Source: Pseudomonas brassicacearum (GTDB lineage: Bacteria; Pseudomonadota; Gammaproteobacteria; Pseudomonadales; Pseudomonadaceae). Taken from it: a DNA stretch of 64,000 nucleotides. The stretch lies in the NCBI RefSeq assembly GCF_003732225.1, contig NZ_MOBJ01000006.1, positions 496,001 through 560,000 on the forward strand. The letters are read 5' to 3'. Below, in pieces: positions 27,036 through 34,804 of this stretch (position 1 is its first letter; every line of letters begins with the position of its first letter). The notes below the pieces were generated by a model. It saw only the letters and a list, made by a program, of their open reading frames with translations, was not told the origin of the DNA and did no database searches. The position numbers and the translations under genes are program-made.

Positions 27036-27944
27036 ATGCAAGACCTCAATGACCTCTACTACTTCGCCAAAGTGGTCGAAGCCGGCGGTTTCGCTGCCGC
27101 CGGGCGCGTGTTGGGCATTCCCAAGTCGCGACTGTCGCGGCGCATCGCCGAACTTGAAGAGCGTCTGGGTGCCCGCCTCCTACAGCGCACCACTCGCCAG
27201 CTCAAGCTGACCGCTGTCGGCGAGCGCTATTTGCGCCATTGCCAGGCGATGTTGCTGGAGGCCGAGATGGCTGACGAGGCCGTGGCCAGCATGTCCAGCG
27301 AGCCCCGAGGGCGGTTGCGGGTTTCCTGCCCGGTTGGCCTGGCCCATGAGTTTTTGCCGTCGGTCATCAGTTCCTTTCTGGAACGTTTCCCTCAAGTGCA
27401 ATTGGAGATGCAGTTGCTCAACCGCCGGGTCGATCTGGTGACCGAAGGCATCGATGTCGCCTTGAGAGTGCGTGATCTGGGGGATGAAGACCCGCTGCTG
27501 GTTACCCGGCGTCTGCGTCAGGCGCAAATGGTGATGATCGCCAGTCCGGCCTTTCTACGCGATCACCCGATCGGCAATCCGGAAGATCTGAAGCAGGTTC
27601 CGGTGCTCGGCGCTCTGGAAGCAGACCGCATGGTGCATGTGCGCATGCTCGACGCTCAGGGCAAAACCTGCGACCTGACGCTGGAAGCACGACTGGGGAT
27701 CGATGATTTCATTGTGCGCAAAGCCTGCGTGCTTGCAGGTCTTGGCTTCACCCTGCTGCCAATGATGTACTGCGAAGAGGAACTGGAAAACGGCTCGTTG
27801 GTGCAGCTGTTGCCCGAGTGGTCGCTGCCTGGCGGTTGGCTGCTGGCGGTCTACCCTCATCGGCGCGGCTTGCTACCGGCGGTGCGTGCCTGGATCGACC
27901 ATTTGACCGAATCATTCAAAGCCTGCGGGGATCGATTGTTATGA
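27036..27944 (+). CDS. LysR family transcriptional regulator
   Basis: 302 residues: N-terminal winged helix ([36 protein letters not shown]) and a substrate-binding domain. Divergent from azoR, the usual arrangement for a LysR regulator and its target. Stop codon overlaps the ATG of the next gene (ATGA). Confidence 0.9.
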   Translation: MQDLNDLYYFAKVVEAGGFAAAGRVLGIPKSRLSRRIAELEERLGARLLQRTTRQLKLTAVGERYLRHCQAMLLEAEMADEAVASMSSEPRGRLRVSCPVGLAHEFLPSVISSFLERFPQVQLEMQLLNRRVDLVTEGIDVALRVRDLGDEDPLLVTRRLRQAQMVMIASPAFLRDHPIGNPEDLKQVPVLGALEADRMVHVRMLDAQGKTCDLTLEARLGIDDFIVRKACVLAGLGFTLLPMMYCEEELENGSLVQLLPEWSLPGGWLLAVYPHRRGLLPAVRAWIDHLTESFKACGDRLL

Positions 27945-28306
27945 AGGCTAAACCGATGAACGAGGAAGACGTGGCGCGCTTCTGCCTGGCGCTGCCCGGC
28001 GCGCAAGAAGATTACAAATGGGGCGGCGTGCGGGTGTTTTCAGTGGCCGGAAACAAGATGTTCGCCCTGCAAAACCTGCGGGGTGAATCATTGGCGTTCA
28101 AGGTCGACAAAGAACTGTTTTTGGGGCATGTCGACCGCCCGGGCATCGGGCCTGCGCCCTATCTGGCAAGGGCGCAGTGGATCATCATGCAAACGCCCTA
28201 CCCGCTTGGCGCCGATGAACTGCAAGGCTTGCTGCAACGATCTCACCAACTGGTAGTGAGCAAGTTGCCCAAGCGCGTGCAGGTCGGGTTATTGCTTGAG
28301 TCATGA
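27941..28306 (+). CDS. MmcQ/YjbR family protein
   Basis: 121 residues of the MmcQ/YjbR fold (double-wing DNA-binding-like), with FCLALPGAQEDYKWGGVRVFSV, KMFALQNLRGESLAFKVD and PYLARAQWIIMQ. Function in the family is not established. Start ATG overlaps the LysR stop, so it is translated from the same mRNA. Confidence 0.85.
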   Translation: MKAKPMNEEDVARFCLALPGAQEDYKWGGVRVFSVAGNKMFALQNLRGESLAFKVDKELFLGHVDRPGIGPAPYLARAQWIIMQTPYPLGADELQGLLQRSHQLVVSKLPKRVQVGLLLES

Positions 28307-28312
28307 CACGAT

Positions 28313-28447
28313 CCGTAGCAGCTGCCGGAGGCTGCGTTCGGTCGCGAAGCGATCGTAAAATAAGACACTGAGGTCTTACAGATAGATTGCGGTTGCAGGA
28401 TTTGCGACTGCTACGCAATCGAACGCAGCCTTCGGCAGCTGCTACGG
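28313..28447. repeat. REPIN-like element, CCGTAGCAG family (type with GCAGGATTT)
   Basis: Ends CCGTAGCAGCTGCCGGAGGC and its near complement GCCTTCGGCAGCTGCTACGG. Lies between the convergent YjbR and DUF1294 genes. Its right end supplies the stop codon of the DUF1294 gene. Confidence 0.85.
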
Positions 28448-28849
28448 AATCCAGGCGAACAGGCCGCTCCCTAGGTACAACTGGTCGATCCAGAACACCT
28501 GATGCAGCAGCACGATGATCCAGAACACCAACTGATAGGACACTTTGCGGGTCTTGTGCCGGAACACTTGCTGGGCGAGCAACGCACCCGGCCAGCCACC
28601 GGCCAGTTCAATTGCGTGCAACACATTCTCCGGTGTACGCCAGCTGTCTGCCCGGGCCTTGCGCTTGTCGCTCCAGTACAGCAAGAACGTCAGCAGGCTG
28701 ACAACGGCGTAGGCCGCGAGCGGAATCAGCGAAATTCCGCGCCACCATAGAAGAGTCGAACCAAAAGCCGGCAAGGCGCACAGCACCAGGAAAATCAGAC
28801 CTTTGAGGCGCGGGTTTTGAATCCCGCGCCCATTGCGTGGCTTGATCAC
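28442..28849 (-). CDS. DUF1294 membrane protein
   Basis: 135 residues, about four membrane helices, with the DUF1294 core [20 protein letters not shown] and [20 protein letters not shown]. Function unknown; some longer relatives are fused to a cold-shock domain, absent here. GTG at 28849 overlaps the uppP stop (GTGA), pointing to translational coupling; an in-frame ATG at 28876 would overlap uppP by 31 bases. The TAG stop lies in the terminal CCGTAG of the flanking REPIN, so the last codons may have been set by repeat insertion. Confidence 0.82.
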   Translation of the reverse strand: MIKPRNGRGIQNPRLKGLIFLVLCALPAFGSTLLWWRGISLIPLAAYAVVSLLTFLLYWSDKRKARADSWRTPENVLHAIELAGGWPGALLAQQVFRHKTRKVSYQLVFWIIVLLHQVFWIDQLYLGSGLFAWIP

Positions 28850-29676
28850 GATGTGGCAGCTGCCCAGTCGACCCAACCGAACTGCCAGGTCGCCAGAATC
28901 AGCAAGCCGAACGCGATCCGGTACCAGGCAAATGCAGCGTAGCTGTGGCTGGCAATGAACTTGAGCAAGCCCTTGACCGCGATCATTGCGAAAATAAACG
29001 CAGTAACGAAGCCGAGGGCGAACACCGGGAGGTCAGCGGCCTGGAACAGGTCGCGATACTTGTAGCCGGAGTACACCGCGGCACCGACCATGGTCGGCAT
29101 GGCCAGGAAGAACGAAAACTCGGTGGCGGTTTTACGCGACAGCCCAAACAACAAGCCGCCGATGATCGTCGAACCGGAACGCGATGTGCCGGGAATCATC
29201 GCCAGACATTGGGCGAAACCGACCTTCAACGCGTCTTTCCAGGTGATGTCGTCGACGGTTTCGGCATGCACAGTGTGCTCGCGACGCTCAGCCCACAACA
29301 TGATGATCCCACCCACTACCAGAGCCGTCGCTACGGTGATCGGGTTGAACAGGTATTTATGAATCATATTGGCGAAGATCACCCCCAACACCACGGCCGG
29401 CATGAACGCGATCAACAGGTTGACGGTAAACCGTTGGGCATTTCGCTGCGTGGGCAAGCCCGTCACCACGTCGAGGATCTTGCGGCGAAACTCCCAGACC
29501 ACGGCCAGGATCGCGCCGAGCTGGATGATGATATTGAACGCCATCGCGCGCTCGCCACCGAAGTTGAGCAAATCGGCGACGATAATCTGGTGCCCGGTAC
29601 TGGAGATGGGCAAAAACTCTGTCAGTCCTTCTACAACGCCAAGAATCAAAGCCTGAACGGCGGTCCAAAGATCCAT
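28846..29676 (-). CDS. uppP: undecaprenyl-diphosphatase UppP (BacA)
   Basis: 276 residues, polytopic inner-membrane enzyme that dephosphorylates undecaprenyl pyrophosphate to recycle the lipid carrier for peptidoglycan and O-antigen; high dosage gives bacitracin resistance. Both signature motifs are present: [19 protein letters not shown] (residues ~14-32) and [19 protein letters not shown] at 29676 ([10 protein letters not shown]) is the family start. Confidence 0.93.
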   Translation of the reverse strand: MDLWTAVQALILGVVEGLTEFLPISSTGHQIIVADLLNFGGERAMAFNIIIQLGAILAVVWEFRRKILDVVTGLPTQRNAQRFTVNLLIAFMPAVVLGVIFANMIHKYLFNPITVATALVVGGIIMLWAERREHTVHAETVDDITWKDALKVGFAQCLAMIPGTSRSGSTIIGGLLFGLSRKTATEFSFFLAMPTMVGAAVYSGYKYRDLFQAADLPVFALGFVTAFIFAMIAVKGLLKFIASHSYAAFAWYRIAFGLLILATWQFGWVDWAAATS

Positions 29677-29890
29677 CAATCCCCCATGAAGCAATGCCTC
29701 CAAGGCATGCCTAGTCAATAATATTTAAGCCTTCACTGCGATCAGCCAGCATCGCTGAATCAAGACGCGCGCAAGATCCACGCGAAATCGTAAAAACTTC
29801 CTGAGAAATCAGCGCGAATTCAGGTTTCCACTGACGTGGCCGAAATCCTACCAGACATGCCTGAATAACGCTGCGCCGTAATTGGACTTG

Positions 29891-30022
29891 AGTCGGATAG
29901 GTCGGGTGGCGGGTTTGTCTCACAGCACTGCCTTGGCCGCTGAGCAGTCGAGCGTCGCGAGCGTGCATTTGAAAGAGCTCAGTGAACAGTTGAACAGCCT
30001 GCTCAAGCAGTTTCGGGTGTAG
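29891..30022 (+). pseudogene. possible C-terminal remnant of a methyl-accepting chemotaxis protein
   Basis: One frame reads through to TAG at 30020 with ALAAEQSSVASVHLKELSEQ followed by LNSLLKQFRV. This looks like the C-terminal tail of Pseudomonas MCPs (alanine/glutamine-rich helix, then a short EQLxxLxxxFRV end). Upstream the similarity fades within about 40 codons and no start is present. If correct, a chemoreceptor gene was deleted here. A chance resemblance cannot be excluded from such a short match. Confidence 0.38.
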
Positions 30023-30063
30023 ACACATTTTGCGCTGAAACAATGCCTCTGTAGTTACACGAT

Positions 30064-30212
30064 CCGTAGCAGCTGCCGAGCCCGCGAGGCTGCGTTCGGC
30101 TGCGAAGCGGCCGTAAATTCGGACACCGCGTTTCTTCAGGTTAACCGTGGAGGCAGGATTCACGACTGCTTCGCAGCCGAACGCAGCCTCGCGGGCTTGG
30201 CAGCTGCTACGG
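30064..30212. repeat. REPIN-like element, CCGTAGCAG family (type with GCAGGATT)
   Basis: Inverted ends CCGTAGCAGCTGCCGAGCCC and its partner GGCTTGGCAGCTGCTACGG, with inner arms AGGCTGCGTTCGGCTGCGAA and its complement. Lies about 80 bases before pnuC. Confidence 0.85.
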
Positions 30213-30293
30213 GGAATGTGCCTAGCCTGAAATCTCTTCACTTACCACCTGCGTTACAATCGGCGCCCTTTTCGACTTCACCAAGGAACCTTC

Positions 30294-30857
30294 ATGTCCG
30301 GGCTTGAACTGTTTGCCGCCGCACTCGGCGTGATTGCCGTCTGGTTGACGGTCAAACAGAACCCCTGGTGCTGGCCGATCGGACTGGTCATGGTGCTGCT
30401 CTATAGCTGGATCTTCTTCGAGGTAAAGCTGTATTCGGACATGCTGCTGCAGGTGATTTACGCCGGTTTGCAGCTCTACGGCTGGTGGCAGTGGACCCGC
30501 GCCGGCGAAGCACAGCATGGACGGCAAGTCACGCAACTGGATGGCCGCTCGATGTGGGCGGGGTTGGCCGTCGGTGCCGTCGGCAGCTTGCTGCTGGGCG
30601 CCGCCATGGCTCATTGGACCGACGCCGCGCAGCCCTGGCTGGACGCAGCATTGACCGGTTTCAGTCTGGTGGCGCAACTGTGGATGGCGCAAAAACGCCT
30701 GCAATGCTGGCCGCTGTGGATTGCCGTCGATGTGATTTTCGTCGGGTTGTTTATCTATAAAGGCTTGTACCTGACCGCCGCACTCTATGGCCTGTTTACG
30801 CTGATCGCCGTGCAAGGCTGGCGTGAGTGGCGGACCGATCCGGCGTTGCGCGCATGA
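30294..30857 (+). CDS. pnuC: nicotinamide riboside/mononucleotide transporter PnuC
   Basis: 187 residues, about seven membrane helices, with PnuC hallmarks: WLTVKQNPWCWPIGLVMVLLYSW and YAGLQLYGWWQWTRAG, and later QKRLQCWPLWIAVDVIFVGLF. PnuC facilitates nicotinamide riboside entry across the inner membrane, pulled by intracellular phosphorylation. The downstream kinase gene overlaps it (ATGA), matching that mechanism. Ribosome site AAGGAACC. Confidence 0.92.
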   Translation: MSGLELFAAALGVIAVWLTVKQNPWCWPIGLVMVLLYSWIFFEVKLYSDMLLQVIYAGLQLYGWWQWTRAGEAQHGRQVTQLDGRSMWAGLAVGAVGSLLLGAAMAHWTDAAQPWLDAALTGFSLVAQLWMAQKRLQCWPLWIAVDVIFVGLFIYKGLYLTAALYGLFTLIAVQGWREWRTDPALRA

Positions 30858-31378
30858 AAGTATTGGTACTGACCGGCCCTGAATCCAGTGGCAAAAGCTG
30901 GTTATCGGCAGAGCTTCAAGGCCATTTTGGCGGGTTGCTGGTAGGTGAATACGTACGTTACTTCATTGAACAGAACCCTCGAGATACCTGCCTTGCCGAT
31001 ATCCCGGAGATTGCCCGCGGCCAAATGGCCTGGGAAGACAGCGCCCGGGCCAAGCGCCCTGAGTTGCTGATTCTCGACACACACCTGCTGAGCAATATGC
31101 TGTGGAGCCAAACCCTGTTTGGCGAATGCCCCGCATGGATCGAAGAAGCGCTGCTGGCCAGGCATTACGACCTGCATCTGCTGCTTTCCCCTGAAGTGGT
31201 GGACTGGACGGATGACGGCCAGCGCTGCCAACCGGATCTGAGCCAGCGCCTGGCGTTCTTCAACGCAACAAAAGCCTGGCTGGAACAACACCAGCAAAGA
31301 CTGCAGGTCATCAACGGCGATTGGGCCGAGCGCCGCCGTCAGGCATTTACTGCCGTTGAGTATCTGCTAAAGCCGTGA
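30854..31378 (+). CDS. NadR-like AAA ATPase, probable nicotinamide riboside kinase
   Basis: 174 residues. Walker A GPESSGKSWLS at the N-terminus, LLVGEYVRYFIEQN and PELLILDTHLLSNMLWSQTL are typical of the ribosylnicotinamide kinase domain of NadR, here as a stand-alone protein without the adenylyltransferase or repressor domain. It would phosphorylate nicotinamide riboside brought in by PnuC to NMN. ATG at 30854 overlaps the pnuC stop. Confidence 0.87.
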   Translation: MKVLVLTGPESSGKSWLSAELQGHFGGLLVGEYVRYFIEQNPRDTCLADIPEIARGQMAWEDSARAKRPELLILDTHLLSNMLWSQTLFGECPAWIEEALLARHYDLHLLLSPEVVDWTDDGQRCQPDLSQRLAFFNATKAWLEQHQQRLQVINGDWAERRRQAFTAVEYLLKP

Positions 31379-31709
31379 CGGCATCTGCATCCTGGGGGGA
31401 ATATGTCCGTTTCTGAAACACTCCAGTGCAGCGCAACAGCCCTATCAACTGCCTTCATCCTCTTGTCATGCTGACTGTTAAGTCATTGGTACACTCGCCC
31501 GCAAACACTTGATTTAGAGCTTTTCGACCGATGGGGCCTGCTCGCGACGGCGGGCACCGTCTCACGGTTGATACAGCTCAAACATCCCCCTTCCTGCCCC
31601 ACCCTTTAACCTATTGAATTCAATCAATAAATAAAAAGCGGCACAGCTTCTGCTCTCTCCTTCACAACGCTGACCAGGGCCAGCGCACAAAAGACGAGGG
31701 AGTGCCGAC
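31379..31709. promoter_or_regulatory. fap operon promoter region
   Basis: 331 bases without a gene. Contains the inverted repeat TGACTGTTAAGTCA (31472-31485), an A/T-rich stretch AATCAATAAATAAAAAG near 31621-31640, and the ribosome site GAGGGAG (31696-31702) seven bases before the fapA GTG. FleQ controls fap in P. aeruginosa and P. putida; the inverted repeat loosely resembles its published dyad but is not a clear match. Confidence 0.45.
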
Positions 31710-32150
31710 GTGGAGACAATCGATAAAGGCTTTATCCGCCTCCTGCTGATCGGATGTGCATTCAGCTCTGTCATCAGTCTGCCTGTCACGGCCGCCGATG
31801 GGATCATTGTCATTCAGCGGGAAGTCCAAACGCGTAACGCGACTCGCCCCCCCATGGTTCCCGACCCTAACCCCCTGACCGTCAATGCCAACCCGTCCAA
31901 ACAAGTCATCAGTGCAACCAACGAACTGACGGACAGTGACATTTCCGGCATCAGCAGCGGTGCAAGCATCGCCGGCACGATCGCTCAAGGCACCGGCGCG
32001 CTGAGCGGCAGCATCAATGGTCAGTCACAGTTGCCCGGCTTGTCCGCTGGACATTCCGCAGGCTCCGGCAACGGTGTTGCCAACAGGATCAACGGCACCA
32101 TCCAGCAAGGCCTGGGCAGTCTGAATGCTATCGGGGGGACAATGAAATGA
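31710..32150 (+). CDS. fapA: FapA, functional amyloid accessory protein
   Basis: 146 residues, secreted (hydrophobic N-terminus 10-28 ending VTAADG). First gene of the fap operon; in P. fluorescens UK4 FapA is a minor component that affects fibre composition and may act as a chaperone for FapC. The GTG start is supported by GAGGGAG. The Gly/Ser/Asn-rich C-terminal half ends GLGSLNAIGGTMK. Stop overlaps the fapB ATG. Confidence 0.85.
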   Translation: METIDKGFIRLLLIGCAFSSVISLPVTAADGIIVIQREVQTRNATRPPMVPDPNPLTVNANPSKQVISATNELTDSDISGISSGASIAGTIAQGTGALSGSINGQSQLPGLSAGHSAGSGNGVANRINGTIQQGLGSLNAIGGTMK

Positions 32151-32719
32151 ATCGCACTCTGCTGATTCTGGCCATGTTTTGCAGTGCGCCGACCTTTGCC
32201 CAACCTCCTGTTATCGATACGGCCACCATCGACAATTCCGGCAGCCAGTACCAGGGCAACTTCTCGGTCAACCAGGCTGCCGGCGATCAGCAACAACAGG
32301 CCAACGCCCGAGCCATTGCCATTGACACCAACGCCAGCGCCACCACGCAGATTCGCCAACGGTTGCGTACTCAGGTCGATCCCAGGATCGATGCCCAGTC
32401 AGCCATTAAAGGCAACGCTTTCAGTAACGGCAATGGCGTACTGGGGGTCAACCAGAGTTCGGGCGCCAGCAACCAGCAAGCCAACGCCCTGCGGATAAGC
32501 ATCAGTGCTACGCCGCAAAGTATCGACGACAGCGTCCTCAAGCAACAGAACGTGGCGCTGCTCAACAACTCCGATTCAACGGATCTTACCCCTGGCCATC
32601 GCCAGGTCGCTACCAGCGACCAGGCCTTCACCGGTAGCCGTGGGGTGATCCAGTTGAATCAGAGCGCCGGGGTGGGAAACCGAACGGCCAACACCCTGAG
32701 CGTACGGGTCGCGGATTGA
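32147..32719 (+). CDS. fapB: FapB, minor amyloid subunit / nucleator
   Basis: 190 residues with a signal peptide ending TFAQPP. Three imperfect amyloid repeats are visible: NFSVNQAAGDQQQQANARA, VLGVNQSSGASNQQANALR and VIQLNQSAGVGNRTANTLS. These match the GVNxAAGxxNQQ core of FapC. FapB is thought to nucleate FapC polymerisation on the cell surface. Translationally coupled to fapA (ATGA). Confidence 0.87.
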   Translation: MNRTLLILAMFCSAPTFAQPPVIDTATIDNSGSQYQGNFSVNQAAGDQQQQANARAIAIDTNASATTQIRQRLRTQVDPRIDAQSAIKGNAFSNGNGVLGVNQSSGASNQQANALRISISATPQSIDDSVLKQQNVALLNNSDSTDLTPGHRQVATSDQAFTGSRGVIQLNQSAGVGNRTANTLSVRVAD

Positions 32720-32772
32720 CCCAAAAGGTAAAAAACAACACTTAACCTAAAAATAAAGTACGGAGAATCAGC

Positions 32773-34020
32773 ATGAAACCCACAATGGCAATCAAGCCTC
32801 TGGTTTTCGCAATCGCTGCGGTAATGGCTATTGCTGCACAAGCTGGTCAGGGTGGTGACGAGCATCATCATCGTCATCACGTAAATCCAAAAGACACCAC
32901 CAATGCTGGCGCCACTGCCAACGCCACAGATAAACAAACCAGCACTAACAACTACATCAGCAATGAAGGGACTAAAAACACCGCCAACATGACCAACTCG
33001 GCCACGGGCGCCTCCGGTAACGTGGGTGTCAACGTTGCAGCAGGCGACGGCAACCAACAAGACAACGCTGCCGCCATTGCCAGCGGCGATGGCTCGTTTG
33101 TCTTTGGGTCTGTGGTGGCAACCGCCAAGGTTACGCAAACCCAAAACAACAACGAGGTCTACAACCAATCCACCACCAACAGCGCCAATATGAGTGGTTC
33201 GGCTAACGGCGGCAGCGGCAACATGGGTATCAACATGGCTGCTGGCGACCTTAACCAACAGAAAAACACCATGGCGATCGCTGTGTCTGGCGGCAAGCAC
33301 GCTACTGCAACCGCGAGTGCCGATCAATCAGGCCCAGGCCTGAGGGTGGATAACGACGCCGATCGGACGTACCGCGTGGATACGCTGTCGCGTACCGTCT
33401 CAGCCAGCGGTCATGAGTCTTTCCAAGAGGCATCCAAATCGCACTCAGCGTCGGACTTTACCAAGCGCTTGAATACCGCCTTTGCTACGCACGAAGCTAG
33501 CAGTTCTGCTTCGCGCTCTGCTAGTGCCTCTGCCAGCGCCGCTGCTTCGCATGCTGCTGTGAAAGCTAATCTGGATGTGAACGTGGACGTGGATGTTAGC
33601 GCTAGCAGGACTAATGGCTGGCACACCAACAGCAGGAGTGCGACTTTCGACGCCGATATCGACGCATCGCTCGCCGCATCACTCGACAAATCGAACAGCG
33701 CATCGAACAGCGCATCGCACAGCGCATCTAGCAGCGCATCGCGCGACGCATCGGGTAGCGCATCGTTCGCCGCTTCTGGCAGTGAATCGAAAGATAAGTC
33801 GCAAAGCTTCAGCGAGTCCAGCTCCTTTGACTTGAGCAACACCGTGTCCTGGCAAGTGCTGACCCCAACTGGCTGGGCAAACCCTGTGACCAACACTGCT
33901 AACCTGAACGGTTCGGTGAATGGTGGCAGCGGCAACCTGGGCGTTAACGTGGCTGCCGGTGTTGGCAACCAGCAAAGCAACTCGCTGTCCATTGCATCCG
34001 GTTGCAGAACCTGCCTGTAA
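32773..34020 (+). CDS. fapC: FapC, major functional amyloid subunit with an expanded linker
   Basis: 415 residues. Signal peptide (1-24), then a His cluster HHHRHH (31-36). Three amyloid repeats: R1 ~68-103, R2 ~136-171, R3 ~373-409, each with SGNxGxNxAAGxxNQQ. The C-terminus carries the family CXXC as GCRTCL. The linker between R1 and R2 is ~32 residues, but between R2 and R3 it is ~200 residues of Ser/Ala/Asp-rich sequence (residues 240-350 largely SAS repeats). The UK4 protein as I recall it is ~250 residues with short linkers. Exported and assembled into biofilm amyloid. Confidence 0.9.
   Translation: MKPTMAIKPLVFAIAAVMAIAAQAGQGGDEHHHRHHVNPKDTTNAGATANATDKQTSTNNYISNEGTKNTANMTNSATGASGNVGVNVAAGDGNQQDNAAAIASGDGSFVFGSVVATAKVTQTQNNNEVYNQSTTNSANMSGSANGGSGNMGINMAAGDLNQQKNTMAIAVSGGKHATATASADQSGPGLRVDNDADRTYRVDTLSRTVSASGHESFQEASKSHSASDFTKRLNTAFATHEASSSASRSASASASAAASHAAVKANLDVNVDVDVSASRTNGWHTNSRSATFDADIDASLAASLDKSNSASNSASHSASSSASRDASGSASFAASGSESKDKSQSFSESSSFDLSNTVSWQVLTPTGWANPVTNTANLNGSVNGGSGNLGVNVAAGVGNQQSNSLSIASGCRTCL
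33691..33770 (+). repeat. 12-bp tandem DNA repeat inside fapC
   Basis: The unit is close to AACAGCGCATCG, repeated imperfectly about six times and encoding Ser-Ala-Ser-X. It lies in the R2-R3 linker. In-frame unit size means copy-number change would lengthen or shorten the linker without breaking the frame. Confidence 0.75.
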
Positions 34021-34041
34021 ACCTAGCTCCAGAGTCTGGAG

Positions 34042-34065
34042 AGCCCCCTTCGGGGGGCTTTTTTT
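34042..34065 (+). terminator. strong intra-operon terminator after fapC
   Basis: AGCCCCC-TTCG-GGGGGCT followed by seven T. Located 21 bases after the fapC stop and 26 bases before the fapD start. Partial termination here would make fapC mRNA much more abundant than fapDEF, fitting a major fibre subunit. Confidence 0.93.
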
Positions 34066-34090
34066 CACTCTTGCACGAGGGCTTCCGATC

Positions 34091-34771
34091 ATGCGCATTT
34101 TCGCCCTGATGTTCCTGGTTTTTCTGGCTGGCCTGAGCGAAGCGGGACAAATGCCGCTTTCCGTCTTGCCAGGCGGAGCGGTCGTTTTCAAACCGGTCCA
34201 GAGCATGCGTGAGCGCAAATTTGCCGACCTGGTCCAACAGAAAACCGACTTCAGTTGCGGTGCAGCTTCCCTGGCGACCATATTGCGCCAGGCCTATTGG
34301 CTGGACGTAACCGAGGCACAAATCATCGAAGGCATGCTGGCTCACTCCGACCAGAATCTGGTCCGCGTCCAGGGCTTCTCCATGCTCGACATGAAGCGTT
34401 ACGTAGAAAGTATCGGCATGCGAGCCCGTGGTTACCGGGTAACGCCGGAAACTCTGACCAGCGTCGCGATTCCGGTCATCGTGCTCATGGACATCCGAGG
34501 CTACAAGCACTTCGTGGTCATGCAAAAAGCGGAGAAAGACTGGGTGTATATCGGTGATCCGGTACTCGGTCACAAACGCTTCAAGTTCGACGACTTTGTC
34601 AAAGGCTGGAACGGCATCATCTTCGCCGTCATAGGCCAGGGCTACGAAAAGACCAACGTCTTGCGCGAACCACCTTTGCCACTGACCGCCAAGAACCGCA
34701 TCAACACCTTCAGCCCGGTGCCGGACACAGAATTGATGGATTTCGGATTCATCCAGAGCGACTTTTTCTAA
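34091..34771 (+). CDS. fapD: FapD, C39-family cysteine protease
   Basis: 226 residues with a signal peptide (1-19). The papain-like C39 triad is visible: Cys56 in DFSCGAAS, His140 in GYKHFVVM and Asp156 in IGDPVLG. FapD is periplasmic and is proposed to process Fap subunits or the FapF pore plug during export. ATG at 34091 has GAGG about 10 bases upstream; the open frame further upstream overlaps fapC in another frame and is not used. Confidence 0.9.
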   Translation: MRIFALMFLVFLAGLSEAGQMPLSVLPGGAVVFKPVQSMRERKFADLVQQKTDFSCGAASLATILRQAYWLDVTEAQIIEGMLAHSDQNLVRVQGFSMLDMKRYVESIGMRARGYRVTPETLTSVAIPVIVLMDIRGYKHFVVMQKAEKDWVYIGDPVLGHKRFKFDDFVKGWNGIIFAVIGQGYEKTNVLREPPLPLTAKNRINTFSPVPDTELMDFGFIQSDFF

Positions 34772-34804
34772 TGACAAGGGAGCACGAAGCTCCGGGAGTA
34801 TCCA

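Larger units (their letters stand above)
29677..30293. other. 617-base intergenic region with a gene remnant and a REPIN
   Basis: Between uppP (leftward) and pnuC (rightward). It holds a possible methyl-accepting chemotaxis protein tail ending at 30022 and a CCGTAGCAG-family REPIN at 30064-30212. The part nearest uppP (29677-29890) shows no recognisable gene and presumably contains its promoter. Confidence 0.6.

Noticed and set aside
29711..30241. 176-codon minus-strand frame between uppP and pnuC
   Set aside because: It runs through a REPIN and shows no family resemblance or ribosome site.
31486..31503. Sigma-54 promoter TTGG...CGCA before fapA
   Set aside because: The GG and GC are 11 bases apart instead of 10, a spacing that normally abolishes sigma-54 recognition; kept only as a question in the fap promoter finding.
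32659..33327. 222-codon minus-strand frame across fapB and fapC
   Set aside because: Opposite to the FapC repeats; valine/glycine-rich translation results from the Asn/Ala/Ser codons on the coding strand.
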